DNA of 64,000 nt, from positions 115,056-179,055 of the forward strand of contig NZ_BSTR01000012.1 of NCBI RefSeq assembly GCF_030269645.1. The letters run 5' to 3'. Position numbers and translations under genes: made by a program. The stretch is from Actinokineospora sp. NBRC 105648. GTDB taxonomy: Bacteria > Actinomycetota > Actinomycetes > Mycobacteriales > Pseudonocardiaceae. The notes under the pieces were generated by a model, which saw only the letters and a list, made by a program, of their open reading frames with translations, searched no databases and was not told the DNA's origin. This document shows positions 44,134 to 52,693 of the stretch, piece by piece (positions within the stretch are counted from its first letter, which is position 1; the number at the start of each line of letters is the position of its first letter).

Positions 44134-45087
44134 CTAGTCCACCGTCACGTAGTCCGGGCCGCTGTAGTGGCCCTCCAGCTGGGTACGGCGCTGCATCAGC
44201 AGGTCGTTGAGCAGGCTCGAGGCGCCGAAGCGGAAGAGGTGCGGGTCGAGCCACTGCTCGCCCGCGACCTCGTGCACCGCTACCAGGTGCCGGATGGCGT
44301 CTTTGGTCGTACGGATGCCCCCTGCCGGTTTCACCCCGCGCAGTTCCCCCGTCGCCGCGTGCCAGTCGTGCACGGCCTGCAACATCACGTTGGTGACCGG
44401 GAGCGTCGCGGCGGGGGAGACCTTGCCCGTGGAGGTCTTGATGAAGTCGCCCCCCGCGAGCAGCGCCAGCCAGGACGCGCGCCGGACGTTGTCGTAGGTG
44501 GCCAGCTCGCCGGTCTCCAGGATGACCTTGAGGTGGGTGTTGCCGCAGGCGGCCTTGATGGTGCGGATCTCGTCGAACACCTTGCCGTAGCGGCCGGACA
44601 GGAACGCGCCCCGGTCGATCACCATGTCGATCTCGGTGGCCCCGGCCTCGACGGCCAGCTCGGTGTCCGCGACCTTGATCCGCAGGCTGGACCGGCCGGA
44701 CGGGAAGGCCGTGGCCACGCTGGCGACCCCGACACCGCTACCGCGGACCTCTTCGACCGCCGTGGCGACCATGTCGGGGTAGACGCACACGGCCGCCACC
44801 GACGGCACGCCGGGCTCCGGGCGCCGCGCCTTCGCGCAGAGCGAGCGGACCTTGCCGGGGGTGTCGGAGCCTTCGAGGGTGGTCAGGTCGACCATGGAGA
44901 TGGCCAGGTCGATCGCCCACAGCTTGCTGTCCTTCTTGATGCTGCGGGTCGCCAACCCGGCGCTGCGCTGCTCGACGCCGACCGCGTCCACCCCGGGCAG
45001 CCCGTGCAGGAACCGCCGCAGCGACGCCTCGTCCCGAGCGGCGTCGGCGAACTCGGGCGGGGACTCGCGGGTCGTCGTCTCAGCCAT
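44134..45087 (-). CDS. deoC: Deoxyribose-phosphate aldolase
   Basis: The 317-residue class I aldolase has the Schiff-base Lys in DFIKTSTGK (about residue 211) and the second Lys in VKPAGGIRT (about 249). It splits 2-deoxyribose-5-phosphate into acetaldehyde and glyceraldehyde-3-phosphate. It is longer than the E. coli enzyme and belongs to the larger actinobacterial form. It leads the deoC-ALDH-ALDH operon and completes deoxynucleoside breakdown started by deoA. Confidence 0.94.
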   Translation of the reverse strand: MAETTTRESPPEFADAARDEASLRRFLHGLPGVDAVGVEQRSAGLATRSIKKDSKLWAIDLAISMVDLTTLEGSDTPGKVRSLCAKARRPEPGVPSVAAVCVYPDMVATAVEEVRGSGVGVASVATAFPSGRSSLRIKVADTELAVEAGATEIDMVIDRGAFLSGRYGKVFDEIRTIKAACGNTHLKVILETGELATYDNVRRASWLALLAGGDFIKTSTGKVSPAATLPVTNVMLQAVHDWHAATGELRGVKPAGGIRTTKDAIRHLVAVHEVAGEQWLDPHLFRFGASSLLNDLLMQRRTQLEGHYSGPDYVTVD

Positions 45088-45224
45088 GCCCCCGAGTCTA
45101 GGTGTCTTGGGCTGTTCCCTTGCTCTGACAGGACCAGGTTGGTGGCCACCCACACGGACGACCACCACGTGCTGCCGGGGGACAACCGCTTTACCTGCTA
45201 AGACCTGCTCAGTACGCCTGAGCC

Positions 45225-45530
45225 ATGAGCCCTCTTGAGCGATTCCTCTTGGCAGCTGCTGTGAGCACCGTTGCGACGGTCGGTGTGGCGGTTCCAGCTC
45301 TTGCCGCGCCGCCGCCGCGGATGCCGCATGTGGCTGGGAAGAGTCTTAGCGCGGCGTACGAGCTGTTCGACTACCACCAACGGATAAGCACTGAGGATGG
45401 GACCGGGCAAGGGCGGTACGTGTTCTGGCCGCCCAACTGGAAGGTCTGCGACCAAGACCCCCGCGCGGGGGTGCCGCTAACCGGGCAGGCGGTAGTGCTA
45501 ACCGTCGTCAAGCGTCAAGAGGACTGCTGA
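45225..45530 (+). CDS. Secreted PASTA-like small protein
   Basis: The 101-residue protein has a Sec signal peptide with cleavage near VPALA-AP (residue 27). A single PASTA-like domain follows (MPHVAGKSLSAAYELF and VVLTVVKRQ) with two Cys (WKVCDQDP and the C-terminal EDC) that can form a disulfide. PASTA domains often bind cell-wall fragments. It stands alone, ending against a convergent gene. Confidence 0.7.
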   Translation: MSPLERFLLAAAVSTVATVGVAVPALAAPPPRMPHVAGKSLSAAYELFDYHQRISTEDGTGQGRYVFWPPNWKVCDQDPRAGVPLTGQAVVLTVVKRQEDC

Positions 45531-46145
45531 TCACGCCCCTGACGACACCGTGGCGCGGCTCGGCTGCCACACCCGGACCGCCATGGCGACCAGCCAGACC
45601 GTCCACAGGACATAGCCGACGAAGTTGGCCAGGTCGGTGCCCGGGACGCCGAGCGGGATGAGCACGCCGAGGGCCACCAGCGCGGCGGCGGGCCAGGCGA
45701 GCGGGCGGAGGCCGAACTGGCGCGCGACCAGGATGGTCCAGACGGCGGTGAGGGCGTAGCCGAGGGTCTCGCCGATGCTCGTCCCGAGCACGGTGGACAG
45801 GGTGCGGAAGGTGTCCGGGTCGTCGACGAACGGCACAATCAGCGGCCACCGCACCAGCCCGATGACCTGCACGGCGGCGGCCGCCGTGCCGACCACCACG
45901 AGCCCGGCGGGGTTGGCGGGGTTGGCGGCGCGGGCCGCGAGCCGGGTGGAGATCGGGGCGAGCAGGCCCGCGCTGGCGGCCAGCAGCACGAACAGGGCCG
46001 AGACGGCGAACTGGTGCTGCGCGAACAGGTCCAGGACCTCCGGCGCGGGTCTGGCCAGGACGTCCGGGTAGCCGAAGACCACCCCGAGACCCACGAAGGC
46101 GAGGTTGGCGCCGACGGCACCGGCGACGAGGAGGAAGGGGAGCAT
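45531..46145 (-). CDS. Polytopic membrane protein, DUF4386-like
   Basis: The 204-residue protein has about six hydrophobic helices. It resembles small integral membrane proteins of the DUF4386 type (DPDTFRTLSTVLGTSIGETLGYAL). Function unknown. It is divergent from a TetR gene across a 56-bp gap holding a 32-bp inverted repeat, so it is probably the target of that regulator. Confidence 0.75.
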   Translation of the reverse strand: MLPFLLVAGAVGANLAFVGLGVVFGYPDVLARPAPEVLDLFAQHQFAVSALFVLLAASAGLLAPISTRLAARAANPANPAGLVVVGTAAAAVQVIGLVRWPLIVPFVDDPDTFRTLSTVLGTSIGETLGYALTAVWTILVARQFGLRPLAWPAAALVALGVLIPLGVPGTDLANFVGYVLWTVWLVAMAVRVWQPSRATVSSGA

Positions 46146-46160
46146 GATCGAGTCCTATCT

Positions 46161-46192
46161 CTGTACGGCGTGCAATATTGCACACTGTACAG
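46161..46192. promoter_or_regulatory. 32-bp inverted repeat, TetR operator
   Basis: The halves CTGTACGGCGTGCAAT and ATTGCACACTGTACAG match at 14 of 16 positions, with a perfect GTGCAATATTGCAC centre. It fills most of the gap between the membrane protein and tetR starts, so one site can control both. Confidence 0.75.
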
Positions 46193-46201
46193 TGATGCCC
46201 C

Positions 46202-46849
46202 GTGGAAGAGAAGCCCCAACGCCCAGGCCCCAAACGCAGCCTGTCGGCCACCCGCATCGTCGACGCGGCCATGGAGCTGTTCGACGGGGAGAGCCCCTCG
46301 ATCCGGGGGGTGGCGGCACACCTGGGGGTGCGGCCGAACACGCTGTACACGTACCTACCCGACCGCGCTGCCTTGGAGCGCGCGTTGGTGGACAGACTCT
46401 TGGCCGAAGCAGACCCGGACTTGTTGTTGGGGCGCAAGGGATGGCGCAAGCGCGTAGAGGATTACGCGTGCGCGCTAAGAGGGGTGCTCTTGGGTCGCCG
46501 AGGTGCCGCGGCGCTCTTGCACACCGCGCCAATGGACGGCCCTACGGCGGCTCTTGTCGGCGAGCGCCTCTTGGCAATCTTCGTCGCGGCCGGGCTGGCG
46601 CCGGATGACGCCGCCCGCGCTACCTATGTGGTGATCGTGCACGTGCTGGGCTCGGCGACGCTTACTGCGGCGGACTTGAACGGGCGCGGGGAGGAGGCGG
46701 TGGTCGCGGAGCGCATGGCGATCCAGATGGACGCGCAGTACTTTCCGCTGACCGCGGCTACTTGGCCGGTGGTGGCCCGGTGGAACACCGAAGATCAATT
46801 CCGGTGGTCGCTGCAGGTTTTGCTGGTCGGGTGCGCCGGTTCTGCTTGA
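46202..46849 (+). CDS. TetR-family transcriptional regulator
   Basis: The 215-residue protein has an N-terminal HTH (IVDAAMELFDGESPSIRGVAAHLGVRPNTLYTYLPDRAAL) and a TetR C-terminal ligand domain. GTG 46202 lies only 10 bp past the operator, so the mRNA may be leaderless or have a very short leader. It probably represses itself and the divergent membrane protein gene. Confidence 0.85.
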   Translation: MEEKPQRPGPKRSLSATRIVDAAMELFDGESPSIRGVAAHLGVRPNTLYTYLPDRAALERALVDRLLAEADPDLLLGRKGWRKRVEDYACALRGVLLGRRGAAALLHTAPMDGPTAALVGERLLAIFVAAGLAPDDAARATYVVIVHVLGSATLTAADLNGRGEEAVVAERMAIQMDAQYFPLTAATWPVVARWNTEDQFRWSLQVLLVGCAGSA

Positions 46850-46970
46850 TGCTGGTTCTTCTTGCCCGAGTGGGCTCGCTTCGGTGTTGCCGTCTTCGTT
46901 GTCCGGGTCGCGGGTGTGGGCTCGGTCTGGTGGGTTTTGCTGCCCTGGGTTGCCCGGGTTAGAAGCCTGG

Positions 46971-47111
46971 GCTCGATCTAGTGAACTCGCTTCGTGTGGG
47001 GCCCCTAGAGCACCGCGGTGGGGAAAGAGCGTGGGGTGAAGGGCATCCCCACTACCAGGCAAGTTTAGCGGTGCTCTCCCCTCACACGAAGCGAGTCCAC
47101 TAGATCGAGCA
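46971..47111 (-). repeat. Palindromic repeat element, copy D
   Basis: Nearly the same as copy C: arms GCTCGATCTAGTGGACTCGC with complement, core AGAGCACCGCTAAACTTGCC and GGTGCTCTAGGGGCCCC. Its end is followed by ATCCGTAGCGGG, as in copy C. Confidence 0.85.
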
Positions 47112-47131
47112 TCCGTAGCGGGACTTGCTTT

Positions 47132-47360
47132 CCAGCGGGGCGGCCTCACCGCTGCGGAACCAGCGAGGACGGCTTCCCTGCTGCGGGACCAGCGAGGGTG
47201 GCTTCTCCTCTGCGGAACCAGGGAGGGGCGGCTTTTCCTCTGCGGAACCAGGGAGGCGGCCTCTCCGCTGCTGGACCAGCGGGGTCGGGATCCTGCCGGG
47301 TGTCAGCGTGGTTGGCTTCTCCGCTGCTGGACCAGCGTGGTTGGCCTCTCTGCTGCGGTT
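47132..47360. repeat. Imperfect 29-bp tandem array next to copy D
   Basis: About eight units of 28-30 bp have the pattern CCAGCGNGG-N-GGCTTCTCCGCTGCGGAA. The array follows copy D on the same side as the array at copy C. At about 47366-47405 a decayed copy of the palindrome flank (TCGATCATCCGCAGCGGG) follows. Confidence 0.75.
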
Positions 47361-47710
47361 CAGCCGGTGCATTAGGTCGATCATCCGCAGCGGGCCTTGG
47401 TTCCCTGCCGCCAAGTTGACGTTTGCCCTGGTCGCGACCGGTGCTGAGTCCAGATCGCCCACAGCTCGGCTGTCCAAATAGGACAATATTGGTGGCGCTG
47501 GACTGCAAGGCCCCGGTCGCGTCAGCGCGTCCGGCCGTCCGCCCGGTGGCGACAGCCTTGCCATCGACATCTGCAAACGTGCTCTGGTGGAGCCTGCGGT
47601 GTTCTGGCCGGTAGGTCAGCGAGCGTTTCGGCTGGGTTGAGGCATCGGGCGGCTGAGTGCGTGCGGATCCGTGAGTGTTCGGTTGGTGTGAGCGGAGGTG
47701 TCCACGGAGG
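47361..47710. other. Non-coding stretch after the tandem array
   Basis: Contains the decayed repeat flank; nothing else is supported. Confidence 0.4.
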
Positions 47711-48394
47711 TCAGTCCGTGATCTCCTTCTGCTCCTCCTTCTGCTCCTTGAGCTTCTTCTTCTCTTCCTTGGTCTTCTTGGGCGGCCGGACCTCTACCCC
47801 GCCCATCACCGCGAGCCCGGTGATCCGGACAACCGGGCTCCCCGGCGGTGCCTGGGTGCGGATCGAGTTGCCGAAGCCGCCCATGAAACCGGATCCGGTC
47901 ACGTGGACCGTCACGTCCGGGGGAACCGTGATCTCGATGCCACCCATCAGCGCGAACGCCTGGATGACCGTTTCGCCCGCCTCGAAGGTCGCCTGGGTCA
48001 GGTCGATCTCCACGCCACCCAGGATCGCGACGGCGTTGAAGGTGGGGGGAACCGTCCAGATGCCCTTGCGCTCGGAACCGGACAGCACGGCGATGGCACT
48101 CGCGGAAGTACCCCGACCACCGACCCGGGGGGAGGTGGAGGTGACAGGCGACAGCGCGGGCTGGGCCACCGCGCGGGGGACGACCTGCTGGCCGGGGATG
48201 TCGCGGACGAGCGGTTCGAGCTCACCGAAGGTCTTGGCCGCGTAGACGATGTCGAGCCGCTCTTCGAGCTCGGCGACCGTCAGCCTGCCCTCGGCCATCG
48301 CATCGTGCAGGACCTTGGCGAACCGCTCCCGGTCGTCGTTCGACGCACGCATCTCGTATGGGCCGGGAAGGCTGGGCTGCTCACTCACGCACAC
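47711..48394 (-). CDS. DUF1707 protein with LiaF-like C-terminal domain
   Basis: The 227-residue protein has an N-terminal DUF1707 domain (MRASNDDRERFAKVLHDAMAEGRLTVAELEERLDIVYAA) and a C-terminal beta-repeat domain of the LiaF/cell-wall-active antibiotic response type (FNAVAILGGVEIDL, FALMGGIEITVP, GLAVMGGVEVRPP). A very basic Lys/Glu tail follows. No membrane helix is seen. The start is GTG 48394 or 48388; no ribosome site is clear. The role is unknown but may relate to envelope stress. Confidence 0.8.
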   Translation of the reverse strand: MCVSEQPSLPGPYEMRASNDDRERFAKVLHDAMAEGRLTVAELEERLDIVYAAKTFGELEPLVRDIPGQQVVPRAVAQPALSPVTSTSPRVGGRGTSASAIAVLSGSERKGIWTVPPTFNAVAILGGVEIDLTQATFEAGETVIQAFALMGGIEITVPPDVTVHVTGSGFMGGFGNSIRTQAPPGSPVVRITGLAVMGGVEVRPPKKTKEEKKKLKEQKEEQKEITD

Positions 48395-49312
48395 GAGGGT
48401 AGCGCCATCGCACCCCCTAATGGGTCAGAAGCCCAACCAGCGTAAACGGACTATGGTAGCGAGTAGCGACGAGGCAGTTCCGGTTCGACGCCGCCGACCA
48501 GCGGATGCTCACCGGCCACGGTTCGAACAGAGATCACGCACCCCGGCGACCCGGCAGGGTACGAGGCATTCACTCGAACGAGCCATGTGGATGCGGAACT
48601 AGCACGCCTGTTCGATTCGTTGCTCAAGAAGTCGGTGCGAGCGGGAGAGGCGAAGACCAGACCCGGCGATGACAGAAGACCGGACCCGGCGATAGACCAG
48701 ACCCGGCGATGACATGAGTCCCAGGTTCACGATCTTTACTCGGTCTACCCAGGTACGGACCCACGCTCGATCTGGACCTTCCCCCGATCTGGACCGACAG
48801 GGTAGACCGGACCTGCCCGGACCTGCCCGGACCTGGTCCGCCGATGCCCCGTGGCGTGAGATGCCCCGTGTCGGATCGGAAGGGTCCGTGATCCCTGCGG
48901 CGGGTCCGCGGCCGCGCGGCGGTGCAAACCCCGGCGGCAGCCCCCCCGGGTAGACCCTCCCCGGCAGCCCCCCGGACGTCACGCTCTCCGGCCTTGTGGC
49001 GTCGCGGTCTCCCAGACCTCCGGGCTTTGCCGATCCTCGCCAACCCTTGCCCCTGTCGATGCCGACCCTTGTCGACCTCGCCGCCTCGTAGGCCCGTGCG
49101 GGGTCACGGGCCTGCGACGTCACGGGCCTGCGGTGTCACGGGCCGTGGGTGTCGACCATAGGGCCGGGGGCGTCGCGGACAAGTGGTGTCACGGACCTGG
49201 GGAAATCCACCCCCGTCGAGGGCGCCCGCCTGGGCGACTTCCCGCATGGACTTCCCCATGTCCGTGACGATGGTCGTCGCGCTCGCGTACCGCTGGGCTA
49301 CGGTTTCGGTCC
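48395..49312. other. 900-bp region rich in short direct repeats, no gene supported
   Basis: Repeats include AGACC(A/G)GACCCGGCGAT (three times, 48654-48717), CGGACCTGCC (48808-48835) and GTCACGGGCCTGCG (about 49102-49145). A frame without start near 48500-48710 reads like part of a protein and may be a gene remnant. Confidence 0.5.
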
Positions 49313-49936
49313 ATGGACGTGCTCACCGTGGACCACCCGCTGGCCAAGGCCCGGCTCACCGTCATGCGCGATGCCCGGACCGACAGCGCTACCTTTCGGG
49401 CGGCGTTGCAGGAGCTCACGGTGATGCTCACCTACGAGGCCATGCGCAGTGCGCCGGTGCGGGTGGAGCGGATTCATACGCCGGTGGCGCGGACGGACGG
49501 GTATTGGCTGGCCAATCCGCCGCTGTTGGTGCCGGTGTTGCGGGCGGGGTTGGGGATGGCCGACCAGGCGCACAAGCTCATCCCGGATGCGCAGATGGGG
49601 TTTGTCGGGTTGGCCCGCGACGAGGAGACGTTGCAGCCGACTCCGTACATGGAGTCGTTGCCGGAGGATTTGTCCGGGCGGCCGGTGTTCGTCCTGGACC
49701 CGATGCTGGCCACCGGTGGTTCGATGGTCTACACGATCAAACTGCTCACCGACCGCGGGGCCACCGACGTCACCGCGATCTGCGCGCTGGCGGCGCCGGA
49801 AGGCATCGAGCGGCTCAGCGGCGCCAACCTGCCGGTCCGCCTGGTCACCGCCAGCATCGACGACCGGCTCAACGACTCCGGCTTCATCGTCCCCGGCCTC
49901 GGCGACGCAGGCGACCGCCAGTACGGCGCGGTCTGA
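49313..49936 (+). CDS. upp: Uracil phosphoribosyltransferase
   Basis: The 207-residue enzyme has the PRPP-binding loop [14 protein letters not shown] and the C-terminal uracil site segment [16 protein letters not shown]. It makes UMP from uracil and PRPP, salvaging the base released by deoA and related enzymes. Length is normal for the family. The few upstream codons show no strong ribosome site. Confidence 0.95.
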   Translation: MDVLTVDHPLAKARLTVMRDARTDSATFRAALQELTVMLTYEAMRSAPVRVERIHTPVARTDGYWLANPPLLVPVLRAGLGMADQAHKLIPDAQMGFVGLARDEETLQPTPYMESLPEDLSGRPVFVLDPMLATGGSMVYTIKLLTDRGATDVTAICALAAPEGIERLSGANLPVRLVTASIDDRLNDSGFIVPGLGDAGDRQYGAV

Positions 49937-50333
49937 TACTCAACATTCCATGCGCCTCGTGACACCCAACAAGTGTCCTGCATGACCTTAGTGTGACTGA
50001 AAGTGACCGGGGTTGAACTCGCGACTTTGGGAACGTGACGTGCAAGATCACGTCGGGCCTTTCGGCTGGATGCTGGTGGCGGTCGGTCAGCCCGTTGTGT
50101 GCCAACGGCTTGAAGATCAGTGGTGATGAACGTCAACGAAGTGTCCGCGGCCGCGCTGCTCGCACCCTCGTGCAGACACCGCCGCCGCAGGCGCTACAGC
50201 GCTCCACCTCGGTCAGTACGATCGCGGAGCCGGTCACCAGACCCAGACCGCCGCCCGCATGGTTGCTATCCAGCCGGGCTGCCACCCCTCAAGCGATATG
50301 GTTAGCCCCCACTCGATCTCGAAGGGGGCAAGG
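49937..50333. other. 400-bp intergenic region with a decayed tRNA-like segment
   Basis: On the minus strand around 50000-50060 there is a 5-bp stem with loop CTTGCAC (as in the tRNA-Ala TGC anticodon loop) and a GTTCAACC T-loop-like piece. The T-stem does not pair and no D-arm is seen. No intact gene. Confidence 0.3.
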
Positions 50334-51080
50334 GTGACCGCACTGGAGCCTTCCCATGGCATGAACCCGTTGTGGGTGATCGCGGCTTTCCTGGGCGTGG
50401 CCGAGGTGACCGTCGGGATTGTCGCGACCCAATCTGAGGGCTGGATCCAAGGACTGCTTGCGGTGTTCTCAGTGGCGTTCCCGGTCGGGATCGCGGTCGC
50501 GTTCTTCCTGATCCTGTGGTTTCGCCCGTACGTGCTGTACGCCCCGAACGACTACCCGGACGGAACGCGAGTCGCCGACTTCGTCGACGCGGTCTCGGTC
50601 GCGCGGGCCAGCAGACTCCGCAGCCTCGATGCGGTCGTTCAGACCACGATCGAAGAGGTACTGCGCGACAGGCTCCCAGGCTCGGCCATCGAGGAGAGTG
50701 TCCAGGCTGCCCTCGACATCGCACACGAGAGCATCGAGAAGGCACTGGTGTTCGTTGAGACCGGCCCGCTACGCGAAGACAGCCCACTCCCGAAGGGCAT
50801 CGCGGTCCCCGCCTTCCCGCACACCAGTGTGCAGGAGTTCCTGGACGAACTCTGGCTTGGCCTTGCATCTGTGGTTCCAGCCTTCAGCTACGGCGAGAAG
50901 TGGGAACTGGTGTCGGCTCACACCGGCCAACCACTGCCTGACATGGGATGGCAGTGGGCGGAACGACAGGGCAAGAAAGGCGACGACCGCCAATTGTCGG
51001 CGATAGGAATCAAGCCTGGTATCAGGCTGCGAGTCCGGTTGAAGCAGCGGCCTCCATTGCGCCCAAGTACCACTAGATGA
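50334..51080 (+). CDS. Membrane-anchored hypothetical protein
   Basis: The 248-residue protein has two N-terminal membrane helices (MNPLWVIAAFLGVAEVTVGIVA and LLAVFSVAFPVGIAVAFFLIL), then the conserved-looking sequence WFRPYVLYAPNDYPDG and a cytoplasmic helical/beta domain. GTG 50334 follows AAGGGGGCAAGG. I do not recognise a function; neighbours are accessory and partly decayed. Confidence 0.65.
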   Translation: MTALEPSHGMNPLWVIAAFLGVAEVTVGIVATQSEGWIQGLLAVFSVAFPVGIAVAFFLILWFRPYVLYAPNDYPDGTRVADFVDAVSVARASRLRSLDAVVQTTIEEVLRDRLPGSAIEESVQAALDIAHESIEKALVFVETGPLREDSPLPKGIAVPAFPHTSVQEFLDELWLGLASVVPAFSYGEKWELVSAHTGQPLPDMGWQWAERQGKKGDDRQLSAIGIKPGIRLRVRLKQRPPLRPSTTR

Positions 51081-51117
51081 CAGGCATCGCGACGTCCCCA
51101 ATGAGTAGTCTTCTTGC

Positions 51118-51654
51118 TTGTCATCGAACCCGTTCGGCTGCCGCGCACCACTGACAACAGTTGCTCGATCTCGACCTCGGTCGGCGGATGCTCAGCCGCG
51201 GCTCGACCGAGCGGCGCGGTCGGTTCACCTCGTCGAGCGGGCATTCCACCGGCCGCCCGGTCAGGTTGTAGATCTCGGCGCGGTAGCGCAGTTTGAGGGC
51301 GTCGACGTAGAGCGTGGGCACGCTGGCTCGTCCCACACGGGTCCACAGCGCGACGCTGCGCAGCGCGCAGCAGAAGTAGGCATCGGCGTCGGTGGGCTCC
51401 ATCTCCCACAACGGCTGGCCGGAACCAGTCCCGCATCAACTCCAAGTGGCTGGTGTCGTTGCGAATGGTGCTGTCGTCAGTCCCGCCGACGCGCGCGCGA
51501 GCACGAACTCCGACAGCACGTCGGTGTATAACGCGGCCAAGTCGTCCTTGTCCCACGGCGTCCGCTGCTCGCGCAGGTCGTGCACCAGCGCTAGCGCCAA
51601 CTCGCACCCCGCAGCTTCACCCCGCCGAGGAGCCCTCGGCGTGAGCAAGATCAT
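51118..51654 (-). pseudogene. Decayed tyrosine-recombinase (integrase), N-terminal part
   Basis: Pieces in three frames join into the core-binding domain of an actinomycete tyrosine recombinase. They are LALALVHDLREQRTPWDKDD with VLSEFVLARASAGL, then STIRNDTSHLELMRDWF, then PLWEMEPTDADAYF with RYRAEIYNLTGRPVECPLDE, then PPTEVEIEQLL. Frames change near 51472-51481 (a base missing), 51418-51424 (an extra C) and 51176-51193 (a base missing). The catalytic C-terminal domain is absent. It is dead and marks a former mobile element. Confidence 0.75.
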
Positions 51655-51823
51655 TTCATCCAGGCTGAAGCTTCTTCTGCGGGTCAGAAAGCGCTCACGC
51701 AGCCAGCACATGCAGGTCTAGCGCCGATGTAGCTCGTCATGAACCGCCATTCCACTCGGGAACCTGACGACTGTTGAGTACAGCAACCCGCGCCGACATC
51801 TCCGGCACCACGAAGACGCGGCT

Positions 51824-52417
51824 CTATCTGACGCGTGTCCAGCCTGCGGTGTTGGCGCGGAGGGCGCGTTCGTACGTGGTCGGTACGTCTATCTCCGGCG
51901 GTAGGTTCCCGCACAGCTCTAGCGACACCAGACCGTGCACGATCCCCCAACACCCCATTGCCATGGTGCCGTCGTGGTCGGTGAAGACCCCCGCGCGGGT
52001 GCCCGTTGCGATGACCTCCAGCAGCGGGGCCAATGCGGCGCGGGACTGTGCTGTCGCCGCTTCGTCTGGTTCGAAGCCGGGTACGGCGCCGCCGAACATC
52101 ACCCCGTATAGGTGGGGGTCTGCCAAGGCGCTCTCGCGGTAGGCCAGGCCCAGACGAATCAGGTCCTCGGCGGGGTCGTCGGTAGGTGCTACCGCCCGAA
52201 GGCGGCCTCCCAGACGTCGAAAAGCCTCTACGTAGAGCTCGCGGACGAGCGCGGGCTTCCCGCCGAAGAGGGAGTAGACCGCGGTGGTAGATGTACCTGC
52301 GTCGGCGGCGAGTTTGCGGAGGCTTAGTGCCGTGGCGCCCTCGCGGGACAGCAGTTCTCCGGCTCGGTCGAGCAGGCGGAGACGCAGTGCCTCGTCGTGG
52401 GTCTTGGGTCTGGGCAC
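51824..52417 (-). CDS. TetR-family transcriptional regulator
   Basis: The 197-residue protein has a standard HTH (LSLRKLAADAGTSTTAVYSLFGGKPALVREL) and a C-terminal ligand-binding region (GCWGIVHGLVSLELCGNLPPE). The start is GTG 52417 without a clear ribosome site, so a leaderless message is possible. A 13-bp palindrome lies 18 bp upstream. It is divergent from the RHH/Doc-like pair. Confidence 0.82.
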   Translation of the reverse strand: MPRPKTHDEALRLRLLDRAGELLSREGATALSLRKLAADAGTSTTAVYSLFGGKPALVRELYVEAFRRLGGRLRAVAPTDDPAEDLIRLGLAYRESALADPHLYGVMFGGAVPGFEPDEAATAQSRAALAPLLEVIATGTRAGVFTDHDGTMAMGCWGIVHGLVSLELCGNLPPEIDVPTTYERALRANTAGWTRVR

Positions 52418-52434
52418 CTCGGCAGTCTACCGCT

Positions 52435-52447
52435 ATAACAGTGTTAT
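52435..52447. promoter_or_regulatory. Perfect 13-bp palindrome between tetR and the RHH gene
   Basis: ATAACA-G-TGTTAT lies 18 bp before the tetR start and 30 bp before the RHH start. It is a likely operator for one or both regulators. Confidence 0.6.
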
Positions 52448-52476
52448 CGTGGTATCACGGTGGTACCGTCGTTCCC

Positions 52477-52683
52477 ATGGCGATGACGTTGCGGCTCACC
52501 GAGGAAGAGAACGCCCGACTCGACGAGCTCGCGGCCGCCGAGGGGCGTTCGAAGCAGGAGATCATGCGCTTGGCCCTGGCCGACCGCTGGGCCCGCCTGC
52601 ACAAGGAAGAGCAGCTCGGCGAGGTGCTGGGCCGGATCCTGCCGCGCTACCAGGGCCTGCTGGACCGGCTGGGCCCTGTGTGA
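52477..52683 (+). CDS. Ribbon-helix-helix antitoxin-like protein
   Basis: The 68-residue protein has an RHH/CopG core (MTLRLTEEENARLDELAAAEGRSKQEIMRLALADRW) and a C-terminal arm that could bind a toxin. ATG 52477 or 52483 is the start. Such proteins repress their own operon and neutralise the toxin encoded next, here a Doc-like protein 10 bp downstream. Confidence 0.8.
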   Translation: MAMTLRLTEEENARLDELAAAEGRSKQEIMRLALADRWARLHKEEQLGEVLGRILPRYQGLLDRLGPV

Positions 52684-52693
52684 TCATCTCCGG

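Noticed and set aside
47100..47576. Minus-strand frame through the 29-bp array (Pro/Gln-rich repeats)
   Set aside because: All frames of the repeat stay open because of its composition; no ribosome site and no codon bias.
48599..49123. Minus-strand frame before upp
   Set aside because: Built from short direct repeats and Gly/Arg/Pro composition; no start signal.
50000..50060. Intact tRNA-Ala
   Set aside because: Only anticodon arm and T-loop fragments; T-stem unpaired, D-arm and acceptor stem absent.
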